Assembly (NCBI GenBank): GCA_025617745.1
Contig: CM046858.1
Coordinates: 29,836,534 to 29,900,533, forward strand
DNA: 64,000 nt
Reading direction: 5' to 3'
From: Heliocidaris erythrogramma
Taxonomy: Eukaryota; Echinodermata; Echinoidea; Camarodonta; Echinometridae
Shown: positions 1 to 9,469 of the stretch, in pieces
Layout of the letters: each line of letters opens with the position of its first letter
How positions within the stretch are numbered: the first letter of the stretch is position 1
The notes under the pieces: generated by a model
Database searches by the model: none
What the model was told of the DNA's origin: nothing
What the model saw: only the letters and a program-made list of their open reading frames with translations
Program-made: the position numbers and the translations under genes

Positions 1-664
1 AAGAAATGTGCACTGAAGCAAAGGACTCTCTAATCCCCAAGTCACAAAGACAAACTGCAGCCTTGTACACCATATGCATGTCAATGAATGAAACAAAAGA
101 ATTTCAAAAGGGATTTGCAAGTTCATATCCAAACAGATTAATAGCCAGTATGTCCACCTCTAGCTTGCTGGCAAGCTGTACACCGTCTTCGCATGCTTCC
201 GATCAGATTCGCGATGGTAGCCTGGGGAACATTGTTCCATTCCTCTTGCAGTGCTGCAATGAGCGTCTCCCTATTGATGCGTTGATTGATGGGTTGACAC
301 ACGTCGACCAAGCTCTTCCTAGAGATGTTCAATTGGGGAAAGGTCTGGTGAACGGGCGCACCATGGCAGAACATCAATATCCTCTTGCTCGAGGGGTGCA
401 AATCCCTTTTGAAATTCTTTTGTTTCATTCATTGACATGCATATGGTGTACAAGGCTGCAGTTTGTCTTTGTGACTTTGGGATTAGAGAGTCCTTTGTTT
501 CAGTGCACATTTCTTTTGTGGCATTGAAGAAAACTTTTTGTTATTGACTGTCATTTAAAGCCATGCATTGAATCAACATTATATCCAAATTTGGTACATT
601 TCCATGCAGAGAATTTAATTTGGTGATCTCTTGAACTTTTATAAGTTTCTTTTTTCCTTTAGTG
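1..664 (-). mobile_element. Tc1/mariner-type internally deleted element, copy A
   Basis: The window opens inside the left inverted repeat. The right inverted repeat (about 398-664) ends in CCTTTAGTG next to a TA dinucleotide (665-666), the target signature of Tc1/mariner elements. The layout is nearly identical to copy B at 37389-38203, which is complete: about 267-bp inverted repeats around a remnant of a transposase C-terminus. Here the remnant lies on the - strand. The long inverted repeats relative to the tiny coding remnant indicate a non-autonomous deletion derivative. Confidence 0.85.
138..399 (-). pseudogene. Tc1-like transposase C-terminal remnant
   Basis: Only the last roughly 85 residues of a Tc1 transposase remain. 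The - strand reads LPWCARSPDLSPIEHL, which holds the third catalytic residue (the Glu of PIEH in the DD34E triad), and later a stretch ending GGHTGY, the usual Tc1 C-terminus. A stop follows PIEHL at about 319, then the reading frame resumes, so the copy is dead. The helix-turn-helix and the first two Asp residues are absent. The sister copy at 37600-37917 keeps this segment open. Confidence 0.85.
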
Positions 665-1096
665 TATATATTATATTAATAACTTTGGAATGGATTCTGA
701 ATATGGTCAAAAGCTATTCAGATTGTAGGCTGATGATAATGATAAGGAGCTTGTGGGTCAACCATATTTCCTAGTAACGGAGAAAATGAACAAAGAGATG
801 AGTTTCTCATCGTATTTTAGACACGGATATTGTGTAATTAAATTGAGTGAAGAGATTTATGAACAAATCGCAAGTCAGGTCGTATTAATAGTAATTATAC
901 ATTTTACGACACACTGACTGACCTATACAAGGCCAGTCGGGCACTTTAATGACAAGTGGTTTTTGGTGTTATGGGTTAAATTTAGTTTTAATGGCAATCT
1001 TTATTTCTTTTTATTTTGTAACACTTTACTCTCATTTCAACCCGTTTAACAACGAAGCTAAACGTACCCGCTTTTGATAACCTTTTGCATACCGTG
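665..1096. other. Gene-free stretch, nothing recognised
   Basis: AT-rich sequence with no ORF, repeat or splice-bounded exon that I can support. Confidence 0.5.
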
Positions 1097-1174
1097 TCCG
1101 CTCGCTACTCAGAAGGACCGCTATTCATAGAAAACTGCTATTCATTTAACACACGTTATGAATAGCGGTCCTTA
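1097..1174. repeat. Short palindromic element, copy 1 (GGACCGCTATTCATA arms)
   Basis: Inverted arms GGACCGCTATTCATA and TATGAATAGCGGTCC enclose about 28 bp. A second, longer copy of the same sequence lies at 41155-41237, so this is a dispersed palindromic repeat and not a chance hairpin. There is no coding capacity. Confidence 0.8.
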
Positions 1175-1869
1175 AATAAGAAAACATGATGAAAAACTCA
1201 AGAAATGAAACCTTCCAAACAAAGAATTACAAAAAAATACACGATCAGACTTCAATTTCGCCGCGCGCAAATTCTCTAATTTTCCCTGCGTCATGTAACC
1301 GTGGAGAAGCTGGTAATTAAGACACGTCAAAGAAATCATGAAGGGTATAATATTAGGCTGTCTTGCCCCACCAATGCGAAGAACGGATCGACGCTCTGTG
1401 CCGACAATACGGACCTTCCTCTATATCCTTGAGTGTTCGTGCGGTCTCTTCTATTTTGGGTTACTATCGTGTTGTTTACTTCATTTTACATTTTATCATT
1501 CGAATTTATGCTCAGGTAAGTATCAATTAGAGATCTAAAACCTCAGTAGCTTTGTCAGTGTCATAAAAATGTTGCCGTGTTATTTACTTTTACTGACAAT
1601 GTTCAACCTATTAAACATTATACGGAAGTAACTTTCTAAGAGATCTATGGTTTGTATCACTCACATTGCATTTAATGAATAAAAAATCGTATTTCTCGAC
1701 AATCATTGCCACAATTATATCCTTGTATGTACTGTATATAGTCCGAGCTGCAAAACTTGCTAATTTCAGATCAGGCGTATTTTGCTCAAGATGAAAATAA
1801 TACTTTTCAAAAGAATAATAAATATCCGCAGTTAGATTTTACTCCTTAAATTTTCACTAGAACTGTTTA

Positions 1870-2077
1870 CTAAGTGATTCAAATTTTATGCATACTTTTA
1901 AAACAAAGGTTTTTCTTGACAACCTGAAAGCTTGCCAGAGGCTTGCCAGACATAGCAACAAGTAATGTATGCAAACTGGATTCCAAGTATTGTAGTTCAT
2001 TCATTAATAACAGGTTAATGGAATACCTCGTTAATAGGTCACCAGGAAAGAAACATCCATAAATTTGAATCACTTAG
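1870..2077. mobile_element. 208-bp MITE with TA target duplication
   Basis: Terminal inverted repeats begin CTAAGTGATTCAAATTT on the left and end with the complement on the right. TA dinucleotides sit outside both ends (1868-1869, 2078-2079). The size and TA target fit a Tc1/mariner-mobilised MITE. The internal sequence is non-coding. Confidence 0.75.
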
Positions 2078-2765
2078 TAGACAGGTCTATTAATTTATTT
2101 CATTTAAAATGATGAATAACAAAAGGTCGGTGCAACAAAGCCCAGATAGTTTTCAATTAATTCGCGGGTTTCTCTTTCTGACAGAAGTAAAACAACAAAG
2201 GAAGTAAAAAAAAAACGTTTTGATAATTTGATAATTTGATAATTTTTATTCATTCTGATCTACACAAATTCGTGGAAATTTGTTTTCCACCAGCATAACA
2301 TGAAAATGGTACAGTACAATGCAACATAACATACATCCAAATACAATTAAACAAAGAAATTCTCTGCAGTGCATGGCATTAATTTTGCCAATTAATTTGC
2401 CCTTTGATTTTTAATTATTGTTTGCTACTGAAGTATTAACTTTTATCTATTCAGTCTATTTCCTTATATTACTTTCTAATTCGTTCATTTCAGCTTTTCC
2501 TTCTTATCTTCTTCCTATCATCTTTTCTGACTGAATACCATGTTCTTAGATAACTAATCATAACTTGTGTTCAAGTGTATATACATGTATATAAAATACA
2601 TATATATGAAAGTTCTGCATCGGTGTGTAAACAATAGATATCGAAGAAAGAGTAAATACTCAGGAGTCAAATAAAAACAACGCAGGAGCCAAAAATTTGG
2701 ACTGACGTGTCGGTCAAAGGCCTTTATCAAAGTAAGACTGAAAATGAACAATCTGATGCAAAATA
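2078..2765. other. Gene-free stretch with simple repeats
   Basis: AT-rich sequence. A short GATAATTT tandem lies near 2218-2245. No gene or element boundary is supported. Confidence 0.5.
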
Positions 2766-3060
2766 TAGGATTTCCCGGTCAATTTTAAACCCTTGCCAAT
2801 CAAATTCGTAAAATGGTCATTCAAATAAAACGATACCTCGCGTATCGTGTGTATCGATCATTCAAATTAACACAAACAGCAATCAATTTCATTTTAGAAC
2901 ACGCAATTTCGTTTTTGAGCGATCAAAAGTGTTAATAGGCAAGCAATTTCATCTTAGCGCAAGCAATTTCGTTGTTGTGCGATCAAAAGCGTTAATAGGA
3001 AAACATTTTCGTTCATGTGCGATGGAATTTAAAATTACCGCAATCAATTTAAGAAGTCAT
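2766..3060 (+). repeat. Left terminal and subterminal repeats of the IS630-like transposon
   Basis: After the terminal TATAGG stretch, a roughly 60-65 bp unit recurs from about 2866: CAATTTC, then CGATCAAAAG, then GTTAATAGG, nearly three times with decay. Iterated CAATCAATTT-type motifs are plausible transposase-binding sites. Confidence 0.65.
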
Positions 3061-3244
3061 GGCTGGGGAACGTGTTTCGAGCATTAAAAATCGTTTTTAG
3101 GAAGTCGATTTTCTATGTTATTCATTCAATTTAGAATCCTTGTGTACGATGTGTCCGCGTGGACACAGGCATTTTGATCTAACATGCACACATACACAAA
3201 CGTATATACACATTACTTTCACATTTCTTGTTTTCTTTATCATC

Positions 3245-3276
<32 letters not shown>

Positions 3277-3354
3277 CAAATGATGATGAAGCCCTATGGG
3301 CGAAAATTTGAATTCTTTCATCTCTTAACGGTTGTCTTATTCATCATTGACTTT

Positions 3355-3404
<50 letters not shown>

Positions 3405-3406
3405 TA

Positions 3407-4177
3407 GACAAAATAGGAATGAAAAGTCCGTATACGATGAAAAAATTCGAATTTTCGGCCATAGGCCTTCATCAGGAAATGATGAAAATTTATTAGATAG
3501 GTACACAAAAGAGCGTGACGCGCAAAAAAAACAACGCAAAAACTCCATGGATACCAGCGCAACCATGGTAGAGATCGGGAAGGAGAGGAGAGAGAGAGAG
3601 AGAGAGAGAAAAAGAGAAAGATATAGAGGCGTAATAGAAAGGGAGAAAGCTCCATGGAAACTCGCGCAACCATGGTAAAAGAAGTTAAAGAGGAGAGAGA
3701 GAGAGAGACAGAGAGAGAAAGAAATAGAGATAGAGGCGTAATAAAACGTCATAAAAGAAGAGAAAAAGAAAACAAAAAAGGAGAAGCGCTAAAAGGGACA
3801 AAGCTCCATGGAAACTCGCGCAACCATGGTAAAGAAAGTTAAGAGGAGAGAGAGAGAGAAACACGTCACAAAGAAAGAAAGGGAAACAAAAGAAAACAAA
3901 CAAGCGAGAAGGAAGGAAAGGGAGAGAGGATGACGTAGTAAAACGTCATAAAGAAACCAAGGGAAGATGAAAGAGAGAAAGGGGTGGTGGAAGGGGGAGA
4001 GAGAGGGGGAAGGGAAAAGAAGAGAGGAAAAGAAAAAAAAAAGGGGGAAAGAGGGAGAGAGAGAGAGAGAGGGAGAGGAAAAAGAAAATAAAGAGAGGAT
4101 GATTAAGCACAACGGAAAGAAAAAAAAGAAGAAAAGGGGGAAAAGGAGGAAGTAGTGAAGAAAGAGAGAAAAGAGCA
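3407..4177 (-). repeat. PLE terminal repeat, left arm
   Basis: Reading on the - strand from the coding core: polypyrimidine tract, three CCATGG-containing tandem units, then the hammerhead-like core at 3453-3475 and a terminal stretch before (TA)n. It is the inverted copy of 4531-5318, with only scattered differences. Confidence 0.88.
3453..3475 (-). ncRNA. Hammerhead-ribozyme-like core in PLE repeat
   Basis: The - strand reads CTGATGA, a potential GGCC/GGCC stem II, then GAAA: the conserved catalytic strands of a hammerhead ribozyme, a known feature of PLE terminal repeats. A clear stem I and cleavage site could not be assigned by eye, so activity is unproven. Confidence 0.5.
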
Positions 4178-4267
4178 AAAGGAAGAGAGGGAGAGAGAGG
4201 AAAAAAAGTAGAAGAAAAGCAGAACGAAGAATGGAAGAGAAAGGTGGAAAGGACAAAAAGAAAACAT

Positions 4268-4506
4268 TCAATTCGTACGAAATGCTCGAAATGTTACATT
4301 CATCCCACGAAGATGAAGGGTTCCCAGGTGGAAAATCAGTCTTTCCTCCCTTCTCTTCCTGGATAGATCATCGCCATTGCACTTGATGGCGCCGATCACT
4401 TTGAAGTCTTCAACCGAGTGGCCGGGGAGGTTGAAATGGCGTGCAACAGGCAAGCCACTGGTGTTCAGACGTATGGAACGTAGATGTTCAGTAACCCGGT
4501 CTAGCG
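4268..4506 (-). pseudogene. PLE GIY-YIG endonuclease C-terminal fragment
   Basis: About 80 residues remain from the C-terminal half of the endonuclease. The - strand reads DRVTEHLRSIRLNT, then VARHFNLPGHS, then IFHLGTLHLRGMNV, which align with the full domain at 31230-32162 (RVTEHLRSIRLNT, VAAHFN, IFRLGCLQPRGINV). The catalytic Tyr motif (YIGET) and the upstream RT are missing. Its open frame continues into non-homologous purine-rich DNA past the fold-back junction, so it is not a functional gene. Confidence 0.85.
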
Positions 4507-4530
4507 GACCGGGTAACTGAACATATCTCT

Positions 4531-5318
4531 TTGCTCTTTTTCTCTCTTTCTTCACTACTTCCTCCTTTTCCCCCTTTTCTTCTTTTTTTTCTTTCCGTTG
4601 TGCTTAATCATCCTCTCTTTATTTTCTTTTTTCCTCTCCCTCTCTCTCTCTCTCCCTCTTTCCCCCTTTTTTTTTCTTTTCCTCTCTTCTTTTCCCTTCC
4701 CCCTCTCTCTCCCCCTTCCACCACCCCTTTCTCTCTTTCATCTTCCCTTGGTTTCTTTATGACGTTTTACTACGTCATCCTCTCTCCCTTTCCTTCCTTC
4801 TCGCTTTTTTGTTTTCTTTTGTTTCCCTTTCTTTCTTTGTGACGTGTTTCTCTCTCTCTCTCTATCTCCTCTTAACTTTCTTTACCATGGTTGCGCGAGT
4901 TTCCATGGAGCTTTGTCCCTTTTAGCGCTTCTTCTTTTTTGTTTTCTTTTTCTCTTCTTTTATGACGTTTTATTACGCCTCTATCTCTATTTCTTTCTCT
5001 CTTTCTCTCTCTCTCTCTCTCCTCTTTAACTTCTTTTACCATGGTTGCGCGAGTTTCCATGGAGCTTTCTCCCTTTCTGCGCTTCTGCTCTATTACGCCT
5101 CTATATCTTTCTCTTTCTCTCTCTCTCTCTCTCTCTCCTCTCCTTCCTGATCTCTACCATGGTTGCGCTGGTATCCATGGAGCTTTTGCGTTGTTTTTTT
5201 TGCGCTTCACGCTCTTTTGTGTACCTATCTAATAAATTTTCATCATTTCCTGATGAAGGCCTATTTCCGAAAATTCGAATTTTTTCATCGTATACGGACT
5301 TTTCATTCCTATTTTGTC
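4531..5318 (+). repeat. PLE terminal repeat, right (inverted) arm
   Basis: Inverted copy of 3407-4177. CCATGGTTGCGCGAGTTTCC-type units recur near 4886, 5039 and 5157. Its hammerhead-like core (5250-5272) has stem II mutated (GGCCTATTTCC), so pairing there is lost in this arm. Confidence 0.88.
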
Positions 5319-5355
5319 TATAACTTTGCAAGTCCGAAGCAGAACTATATTTTTT

Positions 5356-5399
<44 letters not shown>

Positions 5400-5661
5400 T
5401 TTATTATTCTTTTCTTTTCAATGTTTCAGATTTTTAATTTTTTTGTTTTGTTTCATTCATGACATGTTTTCTTTATTTTCATTTTATTCTTTCCTATACA
5501 TGTTTTTCTTGTAGATGTTATCTACTTATCTTGTGGCTTTTCATTTCTTTTGTGCATGTTTATGTTCATCGTTTCATATCTTTCATCTTTACGTTTATCT
5601 TTCTCTCATTACATATTTCTCAGTTATCGGTACATGGTCTTCTGTCTGAAAGTGTGCCGGT

Positions 5662-6757
5662 CTATCCGTCGATATTTTGTCTTGCCAGGCATCGAGGAAA
5701 GAATGTCTGGCTGTGTCGGTACCACTGGCTACATTTTTCTGCAGTGATGACGCCGATCGAAAGTCGTCCGACCTGGAGTAGCAGGTTCAGCCTCAATTGC
5801 TGAAGATTGATGCCTTCCTCCTGTGCCGCCTCTCTGTCATCCACTCGTCTCTGCCACTCCGGACGAGCGAGCATTCTCTTGACCCGAGCCTTGAAAGCAG
5901 AATGAGCGTTCTCCACCGGATTAAGGAAAGGCGAATATGGCGGAAGCAGCTTCAGGGTGATGTTGTCCATTCCCTCTGGTAGCCTGGCGTTAATGTGTGG
6001 TCTGGCGTTGTCGAAAATGAGAAACACCCGATCGTTCTCTTGAAAGATCTCTTGGCAGCGTCGGGCTGTATCAGCCAGAAAACCTTCGAAGCCCTCTCTG
6101 GTCACAGTCTCTTGCGCCTTGGTATGATGCACCAAACCGACTTCAGGGGCTATTGCCAGTTTTACATTCAATATTTCGTCCTCGTTGTCCACTCACGACC
6201 CGGCGAGCTGGCTGACCTCTGGGGGCACGGCCGTATGTTCGGCGAGTCCATACATTATAGCCGCACTCGTCAATGAAGACGGGTTTCCCGACCACCCCTT
6301 CCTCCATAAACCGCTGCGCATACCCCGCCCTGTTGTCTAAAACTCGCTGTTCATTTCGTTGTCGGGGCACATCTTCCACCAGCTTGGACGTATACATCAT
6401 CCCATTTAAAGTACGCGCGATGGTACTGGTACTCACATGGGGCTTGTTTGGAAGTGATGCTTCCAAGTCGGTTTTCATTTGTTCGAGGGTCGCTAGGGGG
6501 TTGGCGTTCAAAACCTCACGAAGGCGCTCTTTCATCTCGTCGTCCATCTTGACATTCCTGTTACCACCTCGAGGTATTTTGTCACTTCGCCCCGTTCGTA
6601 GGAATGTGGTCACGATAGATCTTGCTGTCTGGCGCTTGACACCAAGTCTGTCCGCCATTTCAAGATAGTCCATGTTGTTGTCTTCAAAAGCCTCGATAAT
6701 TCTACGTCGGTCCTCATTGGTGATGCGTCGGTAGCGTACTGGATGATGGTCAGCCAT
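5662..6757 (-). pseudogene. IS630/Tc1-mariner superfamily DDE transposase, frameshifted
   Basis: Two overlapping - strand frames (6757-6143 and 6192-5662) make one transposase broken by a single-base shift near 6165. The N-terminus is a helix-turn-helix (residues about 12-52, including ADRLGVKRQTARSIV). The catalytic domain shows VFIDECGYN (first Asp), then after the shift IFDNARPH (second Asp) and LPPYSPFLNPVEN (Glu), with 32 residues between the second Asp and the Glu. WTRRTYGRAPRG is the usual segment after the first Asp in DDE_3-type enzymes. It would cut and paste the surrounding TATAGG-ended element. Apart from the shift the frame is well kept, suggesting recent loss. The exact subfamily is not assigned. 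Confidence 0.85.
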
Positions 6758-7189
6758 ATTTTTTTCTGTACAGGTTGTCCGTAAAGTCAGTTCAGTGCAA
6801 TATGTAGTCCGTCAACGTCAAGCTTGTAGAGTGAAATAAAATGAAGTAAAATACAGCACGGAACAGATGAAAGTGTTTACAAGCGTTTCTTTAATAGACT
6901 GATTTACGAATGTAGTGAAATGTATGAATGTTTCTTTCCTGGGGACCTATAATTATATAACAAGCTTTCTTAACATATAGCATAGACCCCTTAAGAAATC
7001 AAAACACCATATCAAAAAGAGATCAAATTTCTACCCAAATTTGACATGAAAAGAAGGAAAATGTTTCTGGTTATTTGCCAAATGAGCATAACAACAACAC
7101 CATGGCCAAGTATTAACATAAAGCGTTCCCCACACCCTCCCCATTTTGACTTTCTACTTGATACGAACCTCACATTCTTAATTTGATTG

Positions 7190-7467
7190 CAGTTATTTCA
7201 AATATGCATGCTCATTAACGAATTTGAACGACCGCAAAGACGGAATTGTTACGAATGGACGAATTTGAATGACGATTGACGAATACCATTGCTCATTGTT
7301 TTAAATTGATTGGCGCGATTTGCAATTTCATCGCTGAGATGTTGATTTTGAGCGGCCAAAGACGAATTTGAATTCTGATTTGTTACCGCGATCGCATTTC
7401 GGGCGAAATTGATTGCTCGAAACGTTAAATTGATTGGAGAAAGTTTGAAATTGACCGGGAAAACCTA
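7190..7467 (-). repeat. Right terminal and subterminal repeats of the IS630-like transposon
   Basis: Read on the - strand from 7467, it starts TATAGGTTTTCCCGG and continues with CAATCAATTT and TTCAAATTCG motifs, mirroring 2766-3060. Confidence 0.65.
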
Positions 7468-7691
7468 TATTAAAGGAGAATTAACACTAGAATAAATGTA
7501 CTTATGTTCAAAGGTGTAATATATTCTTAATCATTGACCTGTATCACTTTAGAAATAAAATATCAGAAAAGGGTTTAAATCAAAACATTCTAGCTCACGG
7601 TATCATCTGCTAACACTTTACATGGGGGCTGCCATTTTCTTGATGACATAGAGTTGTACATGTACCATTAGAAACCGTTGCCGTCAGGAAG

Positions 7692-8391
7692 ATATTTTTG
7701 TGGATTGTGGATTGCCGAAATGGAACAATTAAACCTCCGAAATTGCCACTTGTTGGTCGGAAGTAATTATCAGATGATTAAATCCACATGCCATGGTTTT
7801 AGTCCACATCATCTATGTTCATATCAATCTAAAAATAAAATCTAGATCTTAGTGTAGGGCTGTTTAACAGACTGTAGAAGGGTGAGTTTTCAGCACTACT
7901 GGGCCCCGTTGCATAAAACTTACCATTAACGGTAACTTTGCCATCAATGGTAACTTCCATGGAAACCTTGATTTTGATTGACTGTTGAGCGATGTTACCA
8001 TGGTAGTTACCATTGATAGCAGAGTTAACATTAATGGTAAGTTTTATGCAACGGGGCCCAGGTGTGATTTTGTGCATACTGTTTGTGTATGTTCTTTAGC
8101 ACTATATTGGGTGCAAAAGAGTTAGCACTAGTAGTGCCGTTTGGAGGGCTCTAAAATGGGTTATTTAATGCACTAGAAGTGTGGTTTTTGCGAGCTGCAT
8201 GCGTCTAATAGCACCAGAAGTGTAAAATGGTTTACATTTAAAGTGTTTAAAGTAGCACTTGGACTGGTGTTGAATTATAGCACTTGTACAAGTGCTACTT
8301 TAGCACAATTTGTGCAGTCCCTGTGCGTGACCTTACATGTGCTGCCTCCAAATCTTGAGGTGCTAAAAATAGCACTTGATTTTTTAGAGTG
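7692..8391 (+). repeat. AGCACTT-rich dispersed repeat, copy 1
   Basis: Shares its length with copy 3 at 36677-37208 and partly with the inverted copy at 29317-29630. It contains many AGCACTT/AAGTGCT half-sites and ends TTTTTTAGAGTG next to TA, recalling TA-targeted MITE ends. It carries a separate palindromic insertion at 7900-8060. Confidence 0.75.
7900..8060. mobile_element. 161-bp palindromic MITE (TGGGCCCCGTTGCATAAAAC ends)
   Basis: Near-perfect terminal inverted repeats of about 30 bp, starting TGGGCCCCGTTGC. The interior is also largely self-complementary (TACCATTAA and TTAATGGTA). The homologous sites at 29585 (inverse) and 36890 lack it, so it is a true insertion. The junctions show no clear target duplication. 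Confidence 0.88.
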
Positions 8392-8399
8392 TATGCGCT

Positions 8400-9465
8400 G
8401 GATTAAAGAGCGTTAAAACAAAACGAGGATAGTTTTGTCGACAAGAAGATTTCTCATTATTCTCAGAAAGTATAATCTCTAGTTTCCTTTTTTTGCATAG
8501 TGTTTGTACGTTTGCTGTCCAGTCTAATGTATTTGTATTAAACTAGACTTCCCAGATACTGATACTCATTCACCTGCCCAACCTCCTTGTCATGTAGAAC
8601 GAGCGGTTCGTGCCACTCTTTTGTGTTGGCTACATTCAAATGGAGATAATGTGCATCACACCACTCGGTAAATGTTCTTACTGTGGCGAAATAGTCAATT
8701 GCTTTACCTTCTAAGAGGTGACCAGTTATTACCATATCATCAGCATATTTAATTATAGTACATGTCTCATTGTCACTCATACAGCTACTGGTATACAGAG
8801 AGAACAGGGCTGGAGATAAAACACAACCATGCGGAGCCCCTGATTACCTTGGTGCCTGATTTAATGGCTCTAAATCTTACTTGTTGAGGTCTTTCTAATA
8901 AAAAATTATGAATCAAAAGAACAGTCTTGGGGTGTTCATTCATCTCCAATAGTCTATGTGCAAGCAGGTGTGGCATTATTGTATTGAAAGCACTTGAGAA
9001 CTCTACAAATAATACCCTGACAAATTTACCACTAACATATAAGTGCTTATAAATTGTGCTTAAAAACATATCACTGCATCATCTACGGTAAGCAAACTGC
9101 AGTGGGTCGAGATGTTTACCAACCTCACTCATGAGCTTTTTCAACACCAGTTTTTCAAACACTTCGTGACATTACACGTTAGGGATACAGGCCTTAAATC
9201 GTTATGCTCAACACATTTATTACTTATTATTTGTTGAGATTTCCATAAAGTTGGTACAATACCTTGATCTAAGGAACTCTGGAATATTTTCGTGTACACA
9301 TGTGCAAGTTGGTCTTTGCAAACTCTCAGAACTTTATTACTAATGTTATCCGGGCCTGGGGCTTTATTCAGTGCAAGACTAGCAAACACTTTTCTTATAT
9401 CGTGCTCTGTTACATATAGGTTGTTCTGATTATTCTCTTGTATATTAGATCTTAGAGTAGATATT
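8400..9465 (-). pseudogene. Rex1-like non-LTR retrotransposon, reverse transcriptase part
   Basis: The - strand segments read in order as one RT with frameshifts: NLYVTEHDIRKVFASLALNK and APGPDNISNKVLRV (9420-9141), FVEFSSAFNTIMPHLLAHRL (about 9020), IIKYADDMVITGHLL (catalytic YADD, about 8740), FTEWCDAHYLHLNVANTK, YQYLGSLV, and LDWTANVQTLCKKGN (about 8500). The order and motifs match the Rex1/Babar branch of the CR1-Jockey group. In 8780-8880 the G-APQG region is damaged. The 3' side stops at a MITE-like repeat (8391). The - strand sequence at 13080-13861 holds the endonuclease side of the same type of element. Confidence 0.8.
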
Positions 9466-9469
9466 CAAA

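Larger units (their letters stand above)
3407..5356 (-). mobile_element. Penelope-like element (PLE) with long inverted arms
   Basis: Two nearly identical arms in opposite orientation (3407-4177 and 4531-5318) flank a core coding for the end of a PLE GIY-YIG endonuclease. The arms contain tandem units with CCATGGTTGCGCGAG, long pyrimidine/purine tracts and a hammerhead-like core. (TA)n arrays bound both sides (about 3357-3405 and 5357-5393). The right edge carries an extra tail (5319-5356) also present in the solo copy at 22555-22890. PLEs often carry inverted terminal copies; here a small coding piece is also inverted at the junction (4486-4522). The RT domain is absent. Confidence 0.85.
2766..7467 (-). 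mobile_element. IS630/Tc1-like DNA transposon, 4.7 kb, broken and invaded by a PLE
   Basis: The ends are inverted repeats: the left starts TATAGGATTTCCCGG and the right ends in the complement of TATAGGTTTTCCCGG, each next to TA. Both ends continue for about 280 bp as diverged subterminal sequence rich in CAATCAATTT and TTCAAATTCG motifs. The only transposase gene inside (5662-6757, - strand) belongs to a superfamily that targets TA, so gene and ends agree. A Penelope-like element (about 3357-5400) lies between the transposase and the left end; without it the transposon is about 2.7 kb. Attributing these ends to this transposase is inference. Confidence 0.72.

Noticed and set aside
3544..4271. 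Arg/Glu- or Ser/Leu/Phe-rich open frames in the PLE arms
   Set aside because: They are translations of GA/CT tracts and CCATGG tandem units, present in mirror image in both arms. No protein signal.
6771..6800. Mariner-like TACAGGTTGTCCGTAAAGT beside the transposase start
   Set aside because: It faces away from the transposase gene, and no complementary partner was found on the other side. The TATAGG ends fit better.
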